From NCBI GenBank assembly GCA_003693705.1, contig RBZT01000125.1:372001-436000 (forward strand): a stretch of 64,000 nucleotides of DNA, given 5' to 3'. The notes below the pieces were generated by a model that saw nothing but the letters and a program-made list of their open reading frames with translations, searched no databases and was not told where the DNA came from. Shown piece by piece: positions 53,726 to 64,000 of the stretch. The DNA is from Polymyxa betae. Taxonomy: Eukaryota > Endomyxa > Phytomyxea > Plasmodiophorida > Plasmodiophoridae. Numbering within the stretch: position 1 is the stretch's first letter; each line of letters starts with the position of its first letter. A program made the position numbers and the translations under genes.

Positions 53726-56328
53726 TTAAAGATCACGCTTTTCCTTGGATTCTTTTAATTCAACAACTCTGTTGAACACTATCCTTTCAGCGGTGGTATC
53801 TGTATCGACAATGAAGTAGCCGAGTCGTTCGAACTGAAACCTGCTGCCAACAGCAACATCCTTCATCATCTCATCAGCCAAAGCAGTTTTCTTGACGACC
53901 AACGACTCGGGATTCAGGTCGCTGAGCCATTCCCCAAGACCAGCCGGGTCCATTGATTTGAAGAGGTGATTATATAGGCGAACTTCGACTTGAACCGGGT
54001 TCTTGCCAGAGACCCACGTGAGAATGCCTAGCGAGAGGGATCAACAAATTCATATCAGATTGACGTTAGCGAGACCCACCTTTTACTTTCGCTTTTGATT
54101 CCTTATCAACCGAGCATAGAAGCTCGACGACATCACCGTTTTCGTCAGTAATGACCTTATCACAAGTGATGTGGAAAGCGCATTTCAAATGCACCTGCAA
54201 AACTGTTTAAGACGACTGTTGAAAGACACAATCTAGCTTGCGCACCTGCTTGCCTGGCGCCAGACCATAATAACCAGCGACATCTTCCATCCTGAAGTCG
54301 CTTCTGTCGATATAGACGACGTTGGAGATGGGGACCTTGCGAGTTCCCAGTTCGGGTCGCTTCGGGTGGATCGGGACATCGAGCATCTCGACGCCCTCAA
54401 AGTTGGTCAACCGGATTCGCAACGGGTCCAGTACGACCATGTTCCGAGGCGCTTGCTCATCGAGCTCGTTACGGATGCAGGCCTCGAGCAGCGACATGGC
54501 GATGGTGTTCTCAGCACGAGTAACGCCGACGCGCGCGCAGAACTCGTTGATGGCGGATGGTGTGTAGCCGCGACGCCGCAGACCGTTGATCGTGAGCAGG
54601 CGCGGGTCGTCCCACCCCTGAACATAGCGATCTTCGACGAGCTGCTTCAGCTTCCGCTTCGACATCACATTATAGGTGATGTTTAGACGAGAGTATTCCC
54701 AAACCAGAGGCCGGTACAGGTCGAGTGCCTCAAGCAGCCAATAGTACGAGTCCCGTCGTACCTCGAATTCCAGCGTGCAGAGCGAATGCGTGATGTGCTC
54801 AAGAGAATCGACCAGACAGTGTGTGAAATCATACGATGGATAGATACACCATTGATCACCAACATGAGGATGCGGCTCATACTTGATACGATATGCAATA
54901 GGATCCCACATACACGGATTCGGATGTCGAATATCGATCTTCATACGCAGGGATACCTCACCCTCCTTATACCGGCCCTGACGCATCCATTCGAATTTCT
55001 TCAGGTTCTCATCAGGATCCGTATCACGCCAAGGCGACGGTGCCTGCTCCATGCGTGCAGCTCGAGCCGCCTTGATCTCGGCCTGAGTCTGATGGCAGAC
55101 ATAGGCCTTGCCGCGCTTGATCAGGAGCTGGGCCAGCGCGTACAGCTGTGGGAAGTACTCGGATGAGTACGTGATGGCAGCTGGTTCATGTCCAAGCCAG
55201 TGGACATTCTCCTGAATCGAGTCGATATAGACCTTCTTCTCAGCTGATGGATTCGTATCATCGTAACGCAGGAAACAGGTTCCAGTCTTGGCCTTGGCAT
55301 AGCCGAATGAGAAGTTCATCGCCTTGGCATGACCAATGTGAAGGAATCCGTTGGGTTCAGGCGGGAATCGAGTCCTTACACGCCCACCTGTGATCTCATT
55401 ATGGATTTTGAGCAAATCGGGCGTGTTGATAGCTGAGTCTAGAGGACGAGCAATGAACTCTTTCTCCATCTCGGCCATGGTCATGACCGGAGCCAGCTCG
55501 GTCGATGATTTTGGGGCGGCGGCCGTTGTTGTACCGTCCTTCTTGGGGGCCTTGGATTTCTTAGTCTTCACCATATCTGTGAATGAAATGAGGAACGACA
55601 AAATGACACAAAGGTTAAATTCACCTTGTTCGGTTTTAGGACCCAAAAGGTTCAAAATCTGAGCATCCATCTCAGTTTTGACAGTGTTGGCATCAACGAA
55701 TGGCAGACGTCCTCGAATCATGCCCAACAAAGGGCCAAAAGCGTAATGATATCTATTTGAAATTTGAGATATAGAGCGGATACGATTAAGTTGATAATGA
55801 ACCTCTTTTGCTTGATCTCATCGACGAAGTTGCCAATTACGTCAGATACAGCCTGGGCGATCTCTTCGGGAGATGTCACCACACCAACACCGCATTTTGA
55901 TTCAAATGTGGCCTGGTCGAAGGTGGTGTTCTTGGAGAAGTAGTCGATAGCAGCAGCAACGTGTGCTGGGCTGCCCAATCGCCTATCATGTTATATCAAT
56001 AATCGGATTCTCTTTTATAAGCAAGCTCTGGTTACCCATCAACGATATAGGAAAGCAGCAGCTTTCTATGATTGAGAACAAACGGGGTGGGCTTCAGATT
56101 AGAAGCTACAGAGACCAATAGCTTTCCAATAGATTCGGAACATCCCGACACCAAGCCAGCCTAATGCATAGAGATTAGAGCGTGGAATGCCCCTTCAACA
56201 AATGCGATCTAATCAACCTCACGGATGATATTCTCGAGATTCTGAGCGTCCTGCTCGCTGAGCTGTGACACAAATTTGGGATTCAGGCCGATACCCAAGA
56301 GGAGATCATTGCGGTCGTGTGAGTGCAT
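53726..56328 (-). CDS. QARS: Glutaminyl-tRNA synthetase
   Basis: Cytosolic class I aminoacyl-tRNA synthetase charging tRNA-Gln. The N-terminal domain (MHSHDRNDLLLGIGLN ... GSPAHVAAAIDYFSK) is the eukaryotic GlnRS_NTD, separated by introns. A lysine-rich linker (MVKTKKSKAPKKDG) precedes the catalytic domain with the HIGH-type motif PPEPNGFLHIGHAKAM, ending with the KMSKS equivalent NVMSKRKLKQLVE. GlnRS-specific features include LRYDDTNPSAEKKVYI, PSYDFTHCLVDSLEHI and DDPRLLTINGLRRRGYT. The anticodon-binding beta-barrels follow (NMVVLDPLRIRLTNF; GYFIVDTDTTAERIVFNR) to the stop at 53726-53728. The main exon is long (54207-55575). Nothing looks damaged. Confidence 0.97.
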
Positions 56329-56679
56329 ATTCTCTAGACAAATGAGGGCTCGGATCACCTGTGCGCAGATTCTCGAATCTCCATCACTATACGCAAGTCA
56401 GATTGGTACATAGAGGACCGACGTGGGCCAAGTGTTTTACAAGAGATTCCGCTCACTCGCAATATCCTTCCCCAATCTATATTTAGATCAATGGGGACAT
56501 GAACTCCTCTATTCTATCACGACAACATTTCAATGACCCATGTTGAAAGATACGGATCTCGGGCATCATTGCCCGGAAATGGCTTCTTCCGCAGTTACCG
56601 TTTCATCATTTAATATTACAATATGCTACAACTTATTGATAATGATGAACTGAATAAATATATTAGTCGATAAATTAAT
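56329..56679. other. Intergenic region upstream of glutaminyl-tRNA synthetase
   Basis: 351 bases, promoter of the synthetase plus the 3' flank of the next minus-strand gene. Nothing recognised. Confidence 0.4.
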
Positions 56680-59600
56680 TCACCTAGATAAGCGATCCAA
56701 TAAGGAAAGAACATATTGCACACTAGAGTCCCTAGACTCAAAAGAAATGGACTCCAGCAGATGATGTTGCAGTTTAAAGGGCAAATCTAACCATTTTGAC
56801 AGCAGGTCGATGTCGATGAAAGATTTCAATGGATGAGAACCTGATCTATATCTCGGAGAGATATTGAACTGCCTTATGATGCTCGATTGAAGCTCTTCAA
56901 GAATTCGGCTGTCTTTCTCCACCAATTCGTCACGTAGAGATTGAACTTCGTAAACCGATCCAGAGAGAGTGAAAATAAGGTGCCGATTATCCTCCTTTGC
57001 CACAATCTTACAAACGGTTTCTCCCAAATAAAGAAACCCTTCATAAAAGCTACAGATAAAATGAGCTTGGGTTCATATCAACAATTTATCACAACGTACG
57101 CTGTCTTAGCGGCCGGGTTGATAATAGATATAGAGCCCATTTTATCAGCAACAAATTCGTTTCCGTCAGGAAGAATAGCACAACGTGTTGCAGGATGAAG
57201 ACTTCGATTTGTAGAGATGATCTGGCACTAATGAATATCAAAATGGAATAAACTGTTGCTTGTTACCTTAAAGCACGCATTGGGACCAGTTTGATATCGG
57301 AGCAGTTGCACGAAACCCCGAGAGCCACAAACCATGATTTGTCCAACTTCTTCAGACAACGCCCGGCACGAGATATAAACCACCTAAGCCAAGCACTGAA
57401 TAAATAATAGGAACTGGACCAGTGCACACTAACCAAGTCTTGGATTTTGACTTTGCATTGACTCACTATGTCTTCCGATGATATTTTCATCACATGAACA
57501 CTGTCAGCAAATGCTACACATAACGAGCGTTTATTCATAGCAGCAATCGATAGAACTGCTGCTCCAAAAACTTCACGTAACCGCGAGATAGGAGCACTAG
57601 AAGGATTAGTAAACAAACTTGAAACCCACGCACACAGACAATACAACCTTGAAAGAGCGATATCATCTTTGGAATGCCTAAGTCGAGTACCAGTGTTTTC
57701 AGATAACCGATAACAAAGTAAGCGACCGCGACTTGAGGAAAACGCGGAAGTGGTGCTCGAAACGGAAGTCCCAATACAGAGAAGTTTGCCATACAGATCA
57801 TTGTCCCAGAAACACAGAGATTGCACCGATTCCATTTGTTCCAGTGAGCCTACAAAGAGCATAGAAGCGCTGTTCAGAGATAATATAGCGTTTGTGATCC
57901 ATACCGAAAGCTGCACGAAAACCAGTCGTATTATCAATCAGAAAAAGCTTTGATCGAAGTGCGCCTTCAACTGAATCGGTACAAGCGCAAACGATAATGT
58001 TCGAAGCGGGATCGTGAGCCAGACGACGGGGCGTTAAGTTTAGTTTGTGGCCATGAGCTGAATAGTGAGAGCATGAATTCAGATTGTTCATCAGAGATGG
58101 CTTCTGACATACGAGCAATGCTGGAATTGTGCAGAATAGCGGACCTGTCCAACGTACGTTCCATCTAAGACGCATATTCAGGACTGGCAGAAGTGACTAT
58201 GGCTTGATTAACATCACCTCGACAATAGACATTTCATCATCACAGACGACGACAAAAATACCAGGAGCAAATCCAGATGCAACTAGAAATGGCGCCACAG
58301 AAGCTGATTTTGAAGATGAACCTGGCAAGAATTGCACCGAAAACTTGTCGGTGCACTGTTTTACTTCAACTGATTCTCCTCGTGTTCGTATGAGGAAAGG
58401 CTTTTCGCAAATCACCAAAAGGGAAAAGATTCCTGCAGTTTCAGTATTATAGCAAGTAACAACGATAGTGGATCAAGATACCGCAACGATCGAGAACAGT
58501 TGTCATTGCAACCGGTGCCTCACCCAATTCAATGGTTTGAGGAGCACAAAAGCAAACCGATTCCTGAGCTTGTAGCGTCTTATGGAAGGCAGAAATCGGG
58601 TAAAAGTAGCGGTCAATTTTTCCGTCTCGGCGGCCAAGGAAGATATGTATCATATCATTTGTTTGGGATCGCAAAAGTTCGATACACTCCACCGCCATAA
58701 AGCTGCCTTCGTCTGAACTTCCCTCATTCAGCGTGGACGCTATATGAAAATCTAAATCTGCATCGGGAATAGCAAGTTGAGCAGATCCGTTGCTGTAACA
58801 AAAAATGGCCCAAATAAGAGATTTCGAATTGACACTTTCGGAACACAATTTCAATGCTGTGACATCCGAGCTTGGGTGAGAATGCGCGTTAAAAAGTACA
58901 GGAGGATCCTGCTTTGTCTTTCCAAACCAATACAAGCAGCATTCCTTTCCAGAGCCAATTAGCACGTTACCAGACTCCAAGATTGAAGCTGCGACTATTG
59001 GCTCGGAGAAAGCAGTATCTGAGATGATGCTCTCTGTAGTACCCGGCTGCTGGCATCGCACAATACGAATACCATACTCATACACCTGACAGAGTAGTTC
59101 ATGGTGGTAAACTGGACTTGTTGCTATAGTCGTCGATACTTGACAGATGTTCCATTGATCGGATATATCGTTTAGGATATACTTTCCATCTAAGTCTGTT
59201 ATTCCAAGAAGGCGGCTGCTGCCAACGAAGCATAGTAGCAAAATTTGGAAAGATTTCCCACTCTGCAGCGATATGATCCGACGGAGGCCTTTATAGCCGC
59301 GAGAGGAGTTTGAAATACTTTTAAAAGGAAGTCCATATTGAAGGACAGATATCCGGCCATGTTTACCAGCTTGGCAGCCAATTATAACTTGATCCTCAAC
59401 GGAGAGGAAATCCGCGTCTAAAATAGGGCTGAAAGTAGGAAATGAATCTAAGACAGAAATAGAAGATAATCCATAGGAGGGGAACCAATTATTGATAGTA
59501 AACAGGCACCCATCACAGAAATCACCAAATAAGCACACAGCTGTCGTATTCCCAGGTGTCCTAAAAGCGGCATTCGAAGTTGCAGCGGTCGGAAACGAAG

Positions 59601-60639
59601 CCAAGGTACGGCCGGGATTCACAACGCCAAGATGATGCAACTCAAATGAGTTCGAATCATTAATAGCAATATGGAAGAGATCTCCCGATTCAAACGAAGC
59701 CAAAATGCGGCCATCACATAGGTGAAGAGCCGATAATAGGGGGGCAGAATTTTGAATGGGACGATGACCGCAATTACTCGGTTGCCAAATAGGCACGTCC
59801 TTCGAGCAAACAAAACTCTTTTTTTCTAAATCAAGTAACGAAATTTTGGATTCGCTGAAAACGATGATCGTATGATCGCTTGAGGGAATCCGAGAGCAAT
59901 CGATAACTTCGCCACTCCATGGAGTTGATATTGTAAAGACAACTCGTTGCTGAGGAGCGACCTGTATCAGACAAACACGTTCGGAACCAGCCTCTGACGA
60001 GAGAAACACAACGAGGCGCGTAGAATCAATAAATTCCATAGCCATAGGAGTCGAAGACAATCGAAACGGTTTCGTATCCGATGGATCTGATTCATTGGGT
60101 GAGACAATCCATAGATCAGTTTCAAACGAGGCAATGGCAAATCGCGAGCCATCGTCGTTTGCCACCATTAAACGGGACGGTCGGGAAAATGGCGATTCGT
60201 CTGGTAGGTAAATGCATTGCCTTGACAATACCAAATCCGGATTGAAGAACATAATTCGGCTCGTGTTGACAAGAATAGCTATGGAATCAGGACGGTTCGG
60301 CAAAAGCAGGGCACACAAGGCGACATCATACAGGTCTGCTTGCTTAACACAGTTTAACGTCCCATCGGCAAACCGCAAACGCCAAAGAGTGGACTCGCCG
60401 ACCAGAACGCAATCAGATGTGTCAGGAACAGGGACACAGGCGATGGGTGTCGATGCCTTCAGTAGGCATCGCAATGCGAATCGAGACGACGACGAATGGT
60501 CTGGAGAGGAGGCGGAAGAGGAGTGTGGCTGCTCCCCAGACAGAGATTGAAAGGGACCAAGACTGTGGAGGGGACCGTCTTCAGATGACATTGGTCGGTG
60601 GGGCCGGTCTGACTGTATTCTCCCACTGTCTAGGTCCAT
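56680..60639 (-). CDS. DDB1/CPSF-A/MMS1 family beta-propeller protein
   Basis: Large protein, 1200 or more residues, from ATG 60639. A 730-residue first exon (58447-60639) contains repeated WD-like blade strands (LWRLRFADGTLNCVKQADLY, DVALCALLLPNRPDSIAILV, SRFAIASFETDLWIVSPNES, DMIHIFLGRRDGKIDRYFYP) as in the MMS1_N domain. Later exons continue with RRLAHDPASNIIVCACTDSV, KLFLIDNTTGFRAAFG and a C-terminal SHPLKSFIDIDLLSKWLDLP, which is the CPSF_A-domain end equivalent to the FIDGDLIExFLD of DDB1. The family comprises DDB1/MMS1 ubiquitin-ligase scaffolds, CPSF1 and SF3B3. I cannot say which subfamily; the Ser-rich N-terminal extension (SSASSPDHSSSSRFALR) is not typical of DDB1. About seven introns. 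Confidence 0.7.
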
Positions 60640-61634
60640 CTGCTGCCAGTGACCAGATCACCCCACCGCAACACACTGACACTGACCACCTGCGGATTCC
60701 ATCCTTCATGCGGCTCAAACTCGAAGGTCTGTTCGATACTCGGCTCAGCATTTGACCCCTCTGTCCTTGACAAACCTTGCCTCATCGTCAATCCTTTTGC
60801 CTTGGAGAGATTCGTAACCGGTTTCTTTTCCTGGATCTGGCTATGATAACTGATGGATATCCCTGATACCGAGTTATTGAACGCATTAAAGACGACTGGT
60901 TTTCTGTTTGGTATTGAATTTATCTTTGCAATTTAAGTCTATGGGCATTATTGAACTACCAAACGGAACTCTGCAGTTAGGTATTGCCAATCTATAACTC
61001 AAGGTTTTCTGGAAGATTATGGGACGTCAACCCAAATAGGAGGTCACTCAAAGCCTAATTCGTTTTGGTAAGTTCATGTCTTCCGATAATGTTCTCCCCT
61101 GAGATCCTTCCGTCCCAATATAGCACGGCAAATGATTTATTGATACATCTTTCAATTAATGAACCAAAGTTGTTCAAACGATTCTGAGATTGCTTTTGAT
61201 ACGTCGCCAGTCAGCGAGATTGGTCCTAGAGGCTTGACTGGGTTTGGACTGGTTGCTTACATTTTGCTCGGATTCGCTTGGGACATGATAAAATACAACA
61301 ATGTAGCAAATACCTAGGTGAAGGTTGCTAGTGGTACATATACGGAAGCAATCAGTTTTTGCAAAACGGATATTGGCTGTCAGTTTCTCGGTTCAGACCG
61401 CAGGACATTCTAAAGGCTAAAGGAGCGCAGGGCTTCAATATAAATGCCACAAGCACCTAAGGCCAGGCGTCTTCTTGGAATTTTCAAAGCGAGTAATGTT
61501 ACAATGTGAGGCTGCGCCTCACGCTATTTGAATATTGAATCCATTCAATCTCCCAGTCGGGATCTGTCGTCATTTCGTAGACTGCCTGGTGTCTGCTTTC
61601 CCAGGAATCTAATTCGGCATCCAGACTCCGGTCC
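60640..61634 (+). other. 995-bp intergenic region with a possible small membrane ORF (61159-61317)
   Basis: Divergent region before MED13. A frame of 52 codons, MNQSCSNDSEIAFDTSPVSE then IGPRGLTGFGLVAYILLGFA, WDMIKYNNVANT, could be a small tail-anchored protein. Another short frame at 60852 (MDIPDTELLNALKTTGFLFG) could be an exon of the same gene but I could not splice them. Otherwise nothing recognised. Confidence 0.35.
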
Positions 61635-64000
61635 ATGTCCAATGTGTTCCGGCTCGGTCGTCTGGATCAGATCACCGTTGAGACCGGGCCTCTGCCAGCA
61701 CATGACCCGCTCTATAGACTCTGTGACAGCAGCTCCACCCATATTACACTTGATGTCATTCTCTCATCAGGATGGCAACCGCCCGGCCCTTTTCTCTCAT
61801 ACCCAGTTCGAACCGTCGACAGCTTCACAATCTGGTCGTTCTTTATCAACGACGACGCCCAAACACGCCGGCGTTTCCCTAATCATGACGACCCGACCCG
61901 CGTATCAGCTATCCAAGCTCTAAATGGCGCCCTGCAATTCAGTTATCATCGGCGAGTTGCCGAGATGCAGGTCCCATTAGTCCCTATTGATTTCTTTATA
62001 ATTGATGATGAACCTGGGACTCTATACGCTTATGCTGATACAAACCCCATGGAGTCACCCCCCGACCCCATCTCCTATCTTGGCGATCTCGACTTCTCTC
62101 TTAAAGGCAATTGTGCCGATCTCCTTCGTCAAAGCAACGCCCTTCTCCTACAGGCGTCGCTGACCTCCGCTCCGGCCCCTTCGTCCAACGTATCAACGCC
62201 GCGCGCTTCCCCGTCGCTTTCGATGGCGGCTCTGGTCTCCGCCGTCTCCCCTGCCATCCGTGAAACTGGGCCTCGAACATACTCGTCGTCTGGTATCAGG
62301 CGGACGCGGACTGCCGGCAGCAGTCCTGCCTCCCAGCTGCCACAGCAGCCGAATGTACGCGCCTGCGTTTGTAAGCCGACCTCGGGTATCAGCAGGTTCG
62401 CGGTCGATCGTCACCCACTGGCCGACGCCGTCACTCTTCCGGATGTCGTCTCGATTCGATTCGGGGCGAAGATGGCGCGCCTCCTTCCCCGCCGCATTCG
62501 CTATGGCCCATCAGCGACACCGGCTCCGATCGCCGTTGCCGGCGCCAATGACGTCATGGATGTCGACATGACTGCGACAGGGATCGAGGCTGGTCAGAAC
62601 GACGACGACGACCGCGACTGTTACGTGACGGATACGTCCAGTGATAGTGACGTGCAGAGCTCGGCGTCCGTCTTGTTGACCGCCGCCAAGACATCGCGTG
62701 CCCATCGTGCAGCTCCAGATCTCGATCCGCTTGATGCTCCGACTTTGCTGCTTCTGCAGCAGCACGTCCACGACCCGTTCTTCGGGGCCATATTGGCCCG
62801 GAGCTGGCGCCAGGCGGGTACCGCGGCGTCTGAGACGATCGGGTTTCCAACATTTCTGTCGCAGAGCTGTGGCGAGGCAATTCGTGTCAGACAGCTGCTG
62901 TTGGCGTCGAGTTTGTTGCCGAACTGGAGGGCAGTCACGAATCCGCTCCCGGTTCAGCAAACTCGACCCGACCAGACGACCAATCTAAAGGATTCGGGGT
63001 CGTCGGCCATCGACCAGATTGTCGTCAACGACTGCGACCTGCTGTTAGGGTTCGATGGTGACATCCGAACAATGTCGGCGGCCGCCGTCGAATTCTGGGA
63101 GGAATCGTGCCTGGAGCCGTTCAAATCCAAAGCCGATGTGTCGTACGTGGTCATACTACCTCACGAGACAAAGCCAACGGTTTCTTCCACCCTCATTGAG
63201 CCGTTTATCGAGGCTGTAAGCTCCATGTATGAGGTCATCCGATACTGCTGGTTTATTTGTTAACCCGCCTAACTGCTCTATAGACGAGCATGCTGGGCCA
63301 TCATACGCCCATCAAATGCTTCAGAGAGATTTTATCGCTGTCAACTCAGTTCCAGGAGACAATCGCTGCAGGAGCTAAAACTGATGACGACTTAACTGAA
63401 CGATATCACGAGTTCATTCTCGAAGCAATGAGTAACGCTCTAAAGAGATTCGCTGAAAATTTCCGAATAACATTGTTTGCAGGTTCTGCGGCGATGCGCT
63501 CGAAGCTGATTTCCACCGACACAAGCGTCGTCGTTATCTACATTGTCGTGGATGGGACGTTGCCCATCAATCTACGGCAGTTCGCGCTGCTCGTGAATCG
63601 GTTACGTTTGGTTCTGGGAGCTCCCAGCTGGAACTCGACGTCAAGACGGAAGAACGTGGTAGCTCAGATCGTCCCTCTCAGTCTAGTTCATGGAGTTCAC
63701 ATCTCCAATGAAATATCACCAATCACGACTCTCCGCCAGCTTGTGTTCTCGGTTTTCTCGCGGAACCACTTCGTACCAGCGATCCCCATCGATTTCGAGC
63801 TGAATATGAAACTTGATGCCGGCCTGGGATTGACGGCATTCGAACCGGCATACGTCGTCCACAATGAATGTGCGGTCCCGAATCCATCCCAAACTATGCA
63901 GCGATCACGTCTCTCTGTTCACATCACTTATCTCTCTATACGAGTTAGTGAACATCAGGAATGGATTGTTGGCTGTGCGACAGATATGAGAGGCGAACGT
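61635..64000 (+). CDS. MED13: Mediator subunit MED13 (SRB9/SSN2), truncated by window edge
   Basis: Subunit of the Mediator CDK8 module that links it to core Mediator. The first exon from ATG 61635 to about 63230 is long and encodes a disordered middle (SAPAPSSNVSTPRASPSLSM, GQNDDDDRDCYVTDTSSDSD) and then the clear MED13 segment NDCDLLLGFDGDIRTMSAAA, VEFWEESCLEPFKSKADVSY, VVILPHETKPTVSSTLIEP, followed by AVSSMYEV. After an intron near 63233-63283 the PIWI-like C-terminal region continues (GHHTPIKCFREILS; SVVVIYIVVDGTLPINLRQF; AQIVPLSLVHGVHI; LRQLVFSVFSRNHFVPAIPI) to the window edge, where it runs on. The match to the MedPIWI fold is strong; the N-terminal Med13 domain is weakly conserved here. 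Confidence 0.88.

Noticed and set aside
62193-62960. Several overlapping Arg-rich frames on both strands in MED13
   Set aside because: Shadows of the GC-rich disordered region of MED13.

Overview
The window is nuclear DNA from a compact eukaryotic genome. It carries roughly 32 protein genes in 64 kb, on both strands, with most intergenic gaps of 50-500 bases. Nearly every gene is broken by many GT...AG introns of about 45-55 bases (a few seem to be only 33-37), often with a CTAAC/CTGAC branch-site-like motif just before the acceptor. Many apparent frameshifts and stops are simply these introns. The gene set (MED13, VAP, ALIX/PalA, KDSR, SND2/TMEM208, STT3, UTP25, GINS SLD5, Rpn7) is generic eukaryotic with an opisthokont flavour. 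NPHP4 and an EFHB/CFAP21-like protein are ciliary proteins, so the organism very probably makes a flagellum. A zoosporic early-diverging fungus or a related small-genome opisthokont is my best guess. The lineage is inferred, not shown.

Layout: 1-1029 ADCK1-like kinase (5' part only, minus); 1387-4051 UTP25 (minus); 4131-4394 short repeats and a telomere-like box; 4827-5585 multi-pass membrane protein; 5682-6843 3-ketosphinganine reductase (minus); 7619-8684 R2R3-MYB; 8855-9000 37-bp minisatellite; 9150-11890 BRO1/ALIX; 11969-13780 class-I-type glutamine synthetase (minus); 14258-19003 nephrocystin-4; 19135-20041 SLD5; 20096-21753 Rpn7 (minus); 22148-22999 unknown (minus); 23144-23709 ribosomal protein S11 (minus); 24085-25579 NIPA-like transporter; 25758-28800 PrimPol/origin-binding-helicase-like protein with eroded catalytic motifs (minus); 29323-29908 FKBP (minus); 30384-30758 unknown (minus); 30868-31525 SND2/TMEM208; 31910-35904 C2-inositol 5-phosphatase (minus); 36201-37688 VAP; 37770-39066 EFHB-like; 39220-41694 GON4-like SANT protein (minus); 42160-43095 type I membrane protein; 43236-44690 F-BAR-like (minus); 44882-45585 LisH-like (minus); 45949-47925 intronless membrane protein; 47932-48352 small unknown (minus); 48514-51344 STT3; 52016-53450 ILEI-domain plus ankyrin protein; 53726-56328 glutaminyl-tRNA synthetase (minus); 56680-60639 DDB1/CPSF-A/MMS1 family (minus); 61635-64000 MED13 (3' part off the window).

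There are no operons. Neighbours share bidirectional promoters (GS/NPHP4, RPS11/NIPA, 5-phosphatase/VAP, unknown/STT3) or converge with gaps of 50-100 bases. Functional themes recur: ER and membrane-contact biology (KDSR, STT3, SND2, VAP, 5-phosphatase), cilium (NPHP4, EFHB-like), replication, ribosome and proteasome housekeeping. The most unusual items are the helicase-primase relative at 25758-28800 and the ILEI-ankyrin fusion at 52016-53450.
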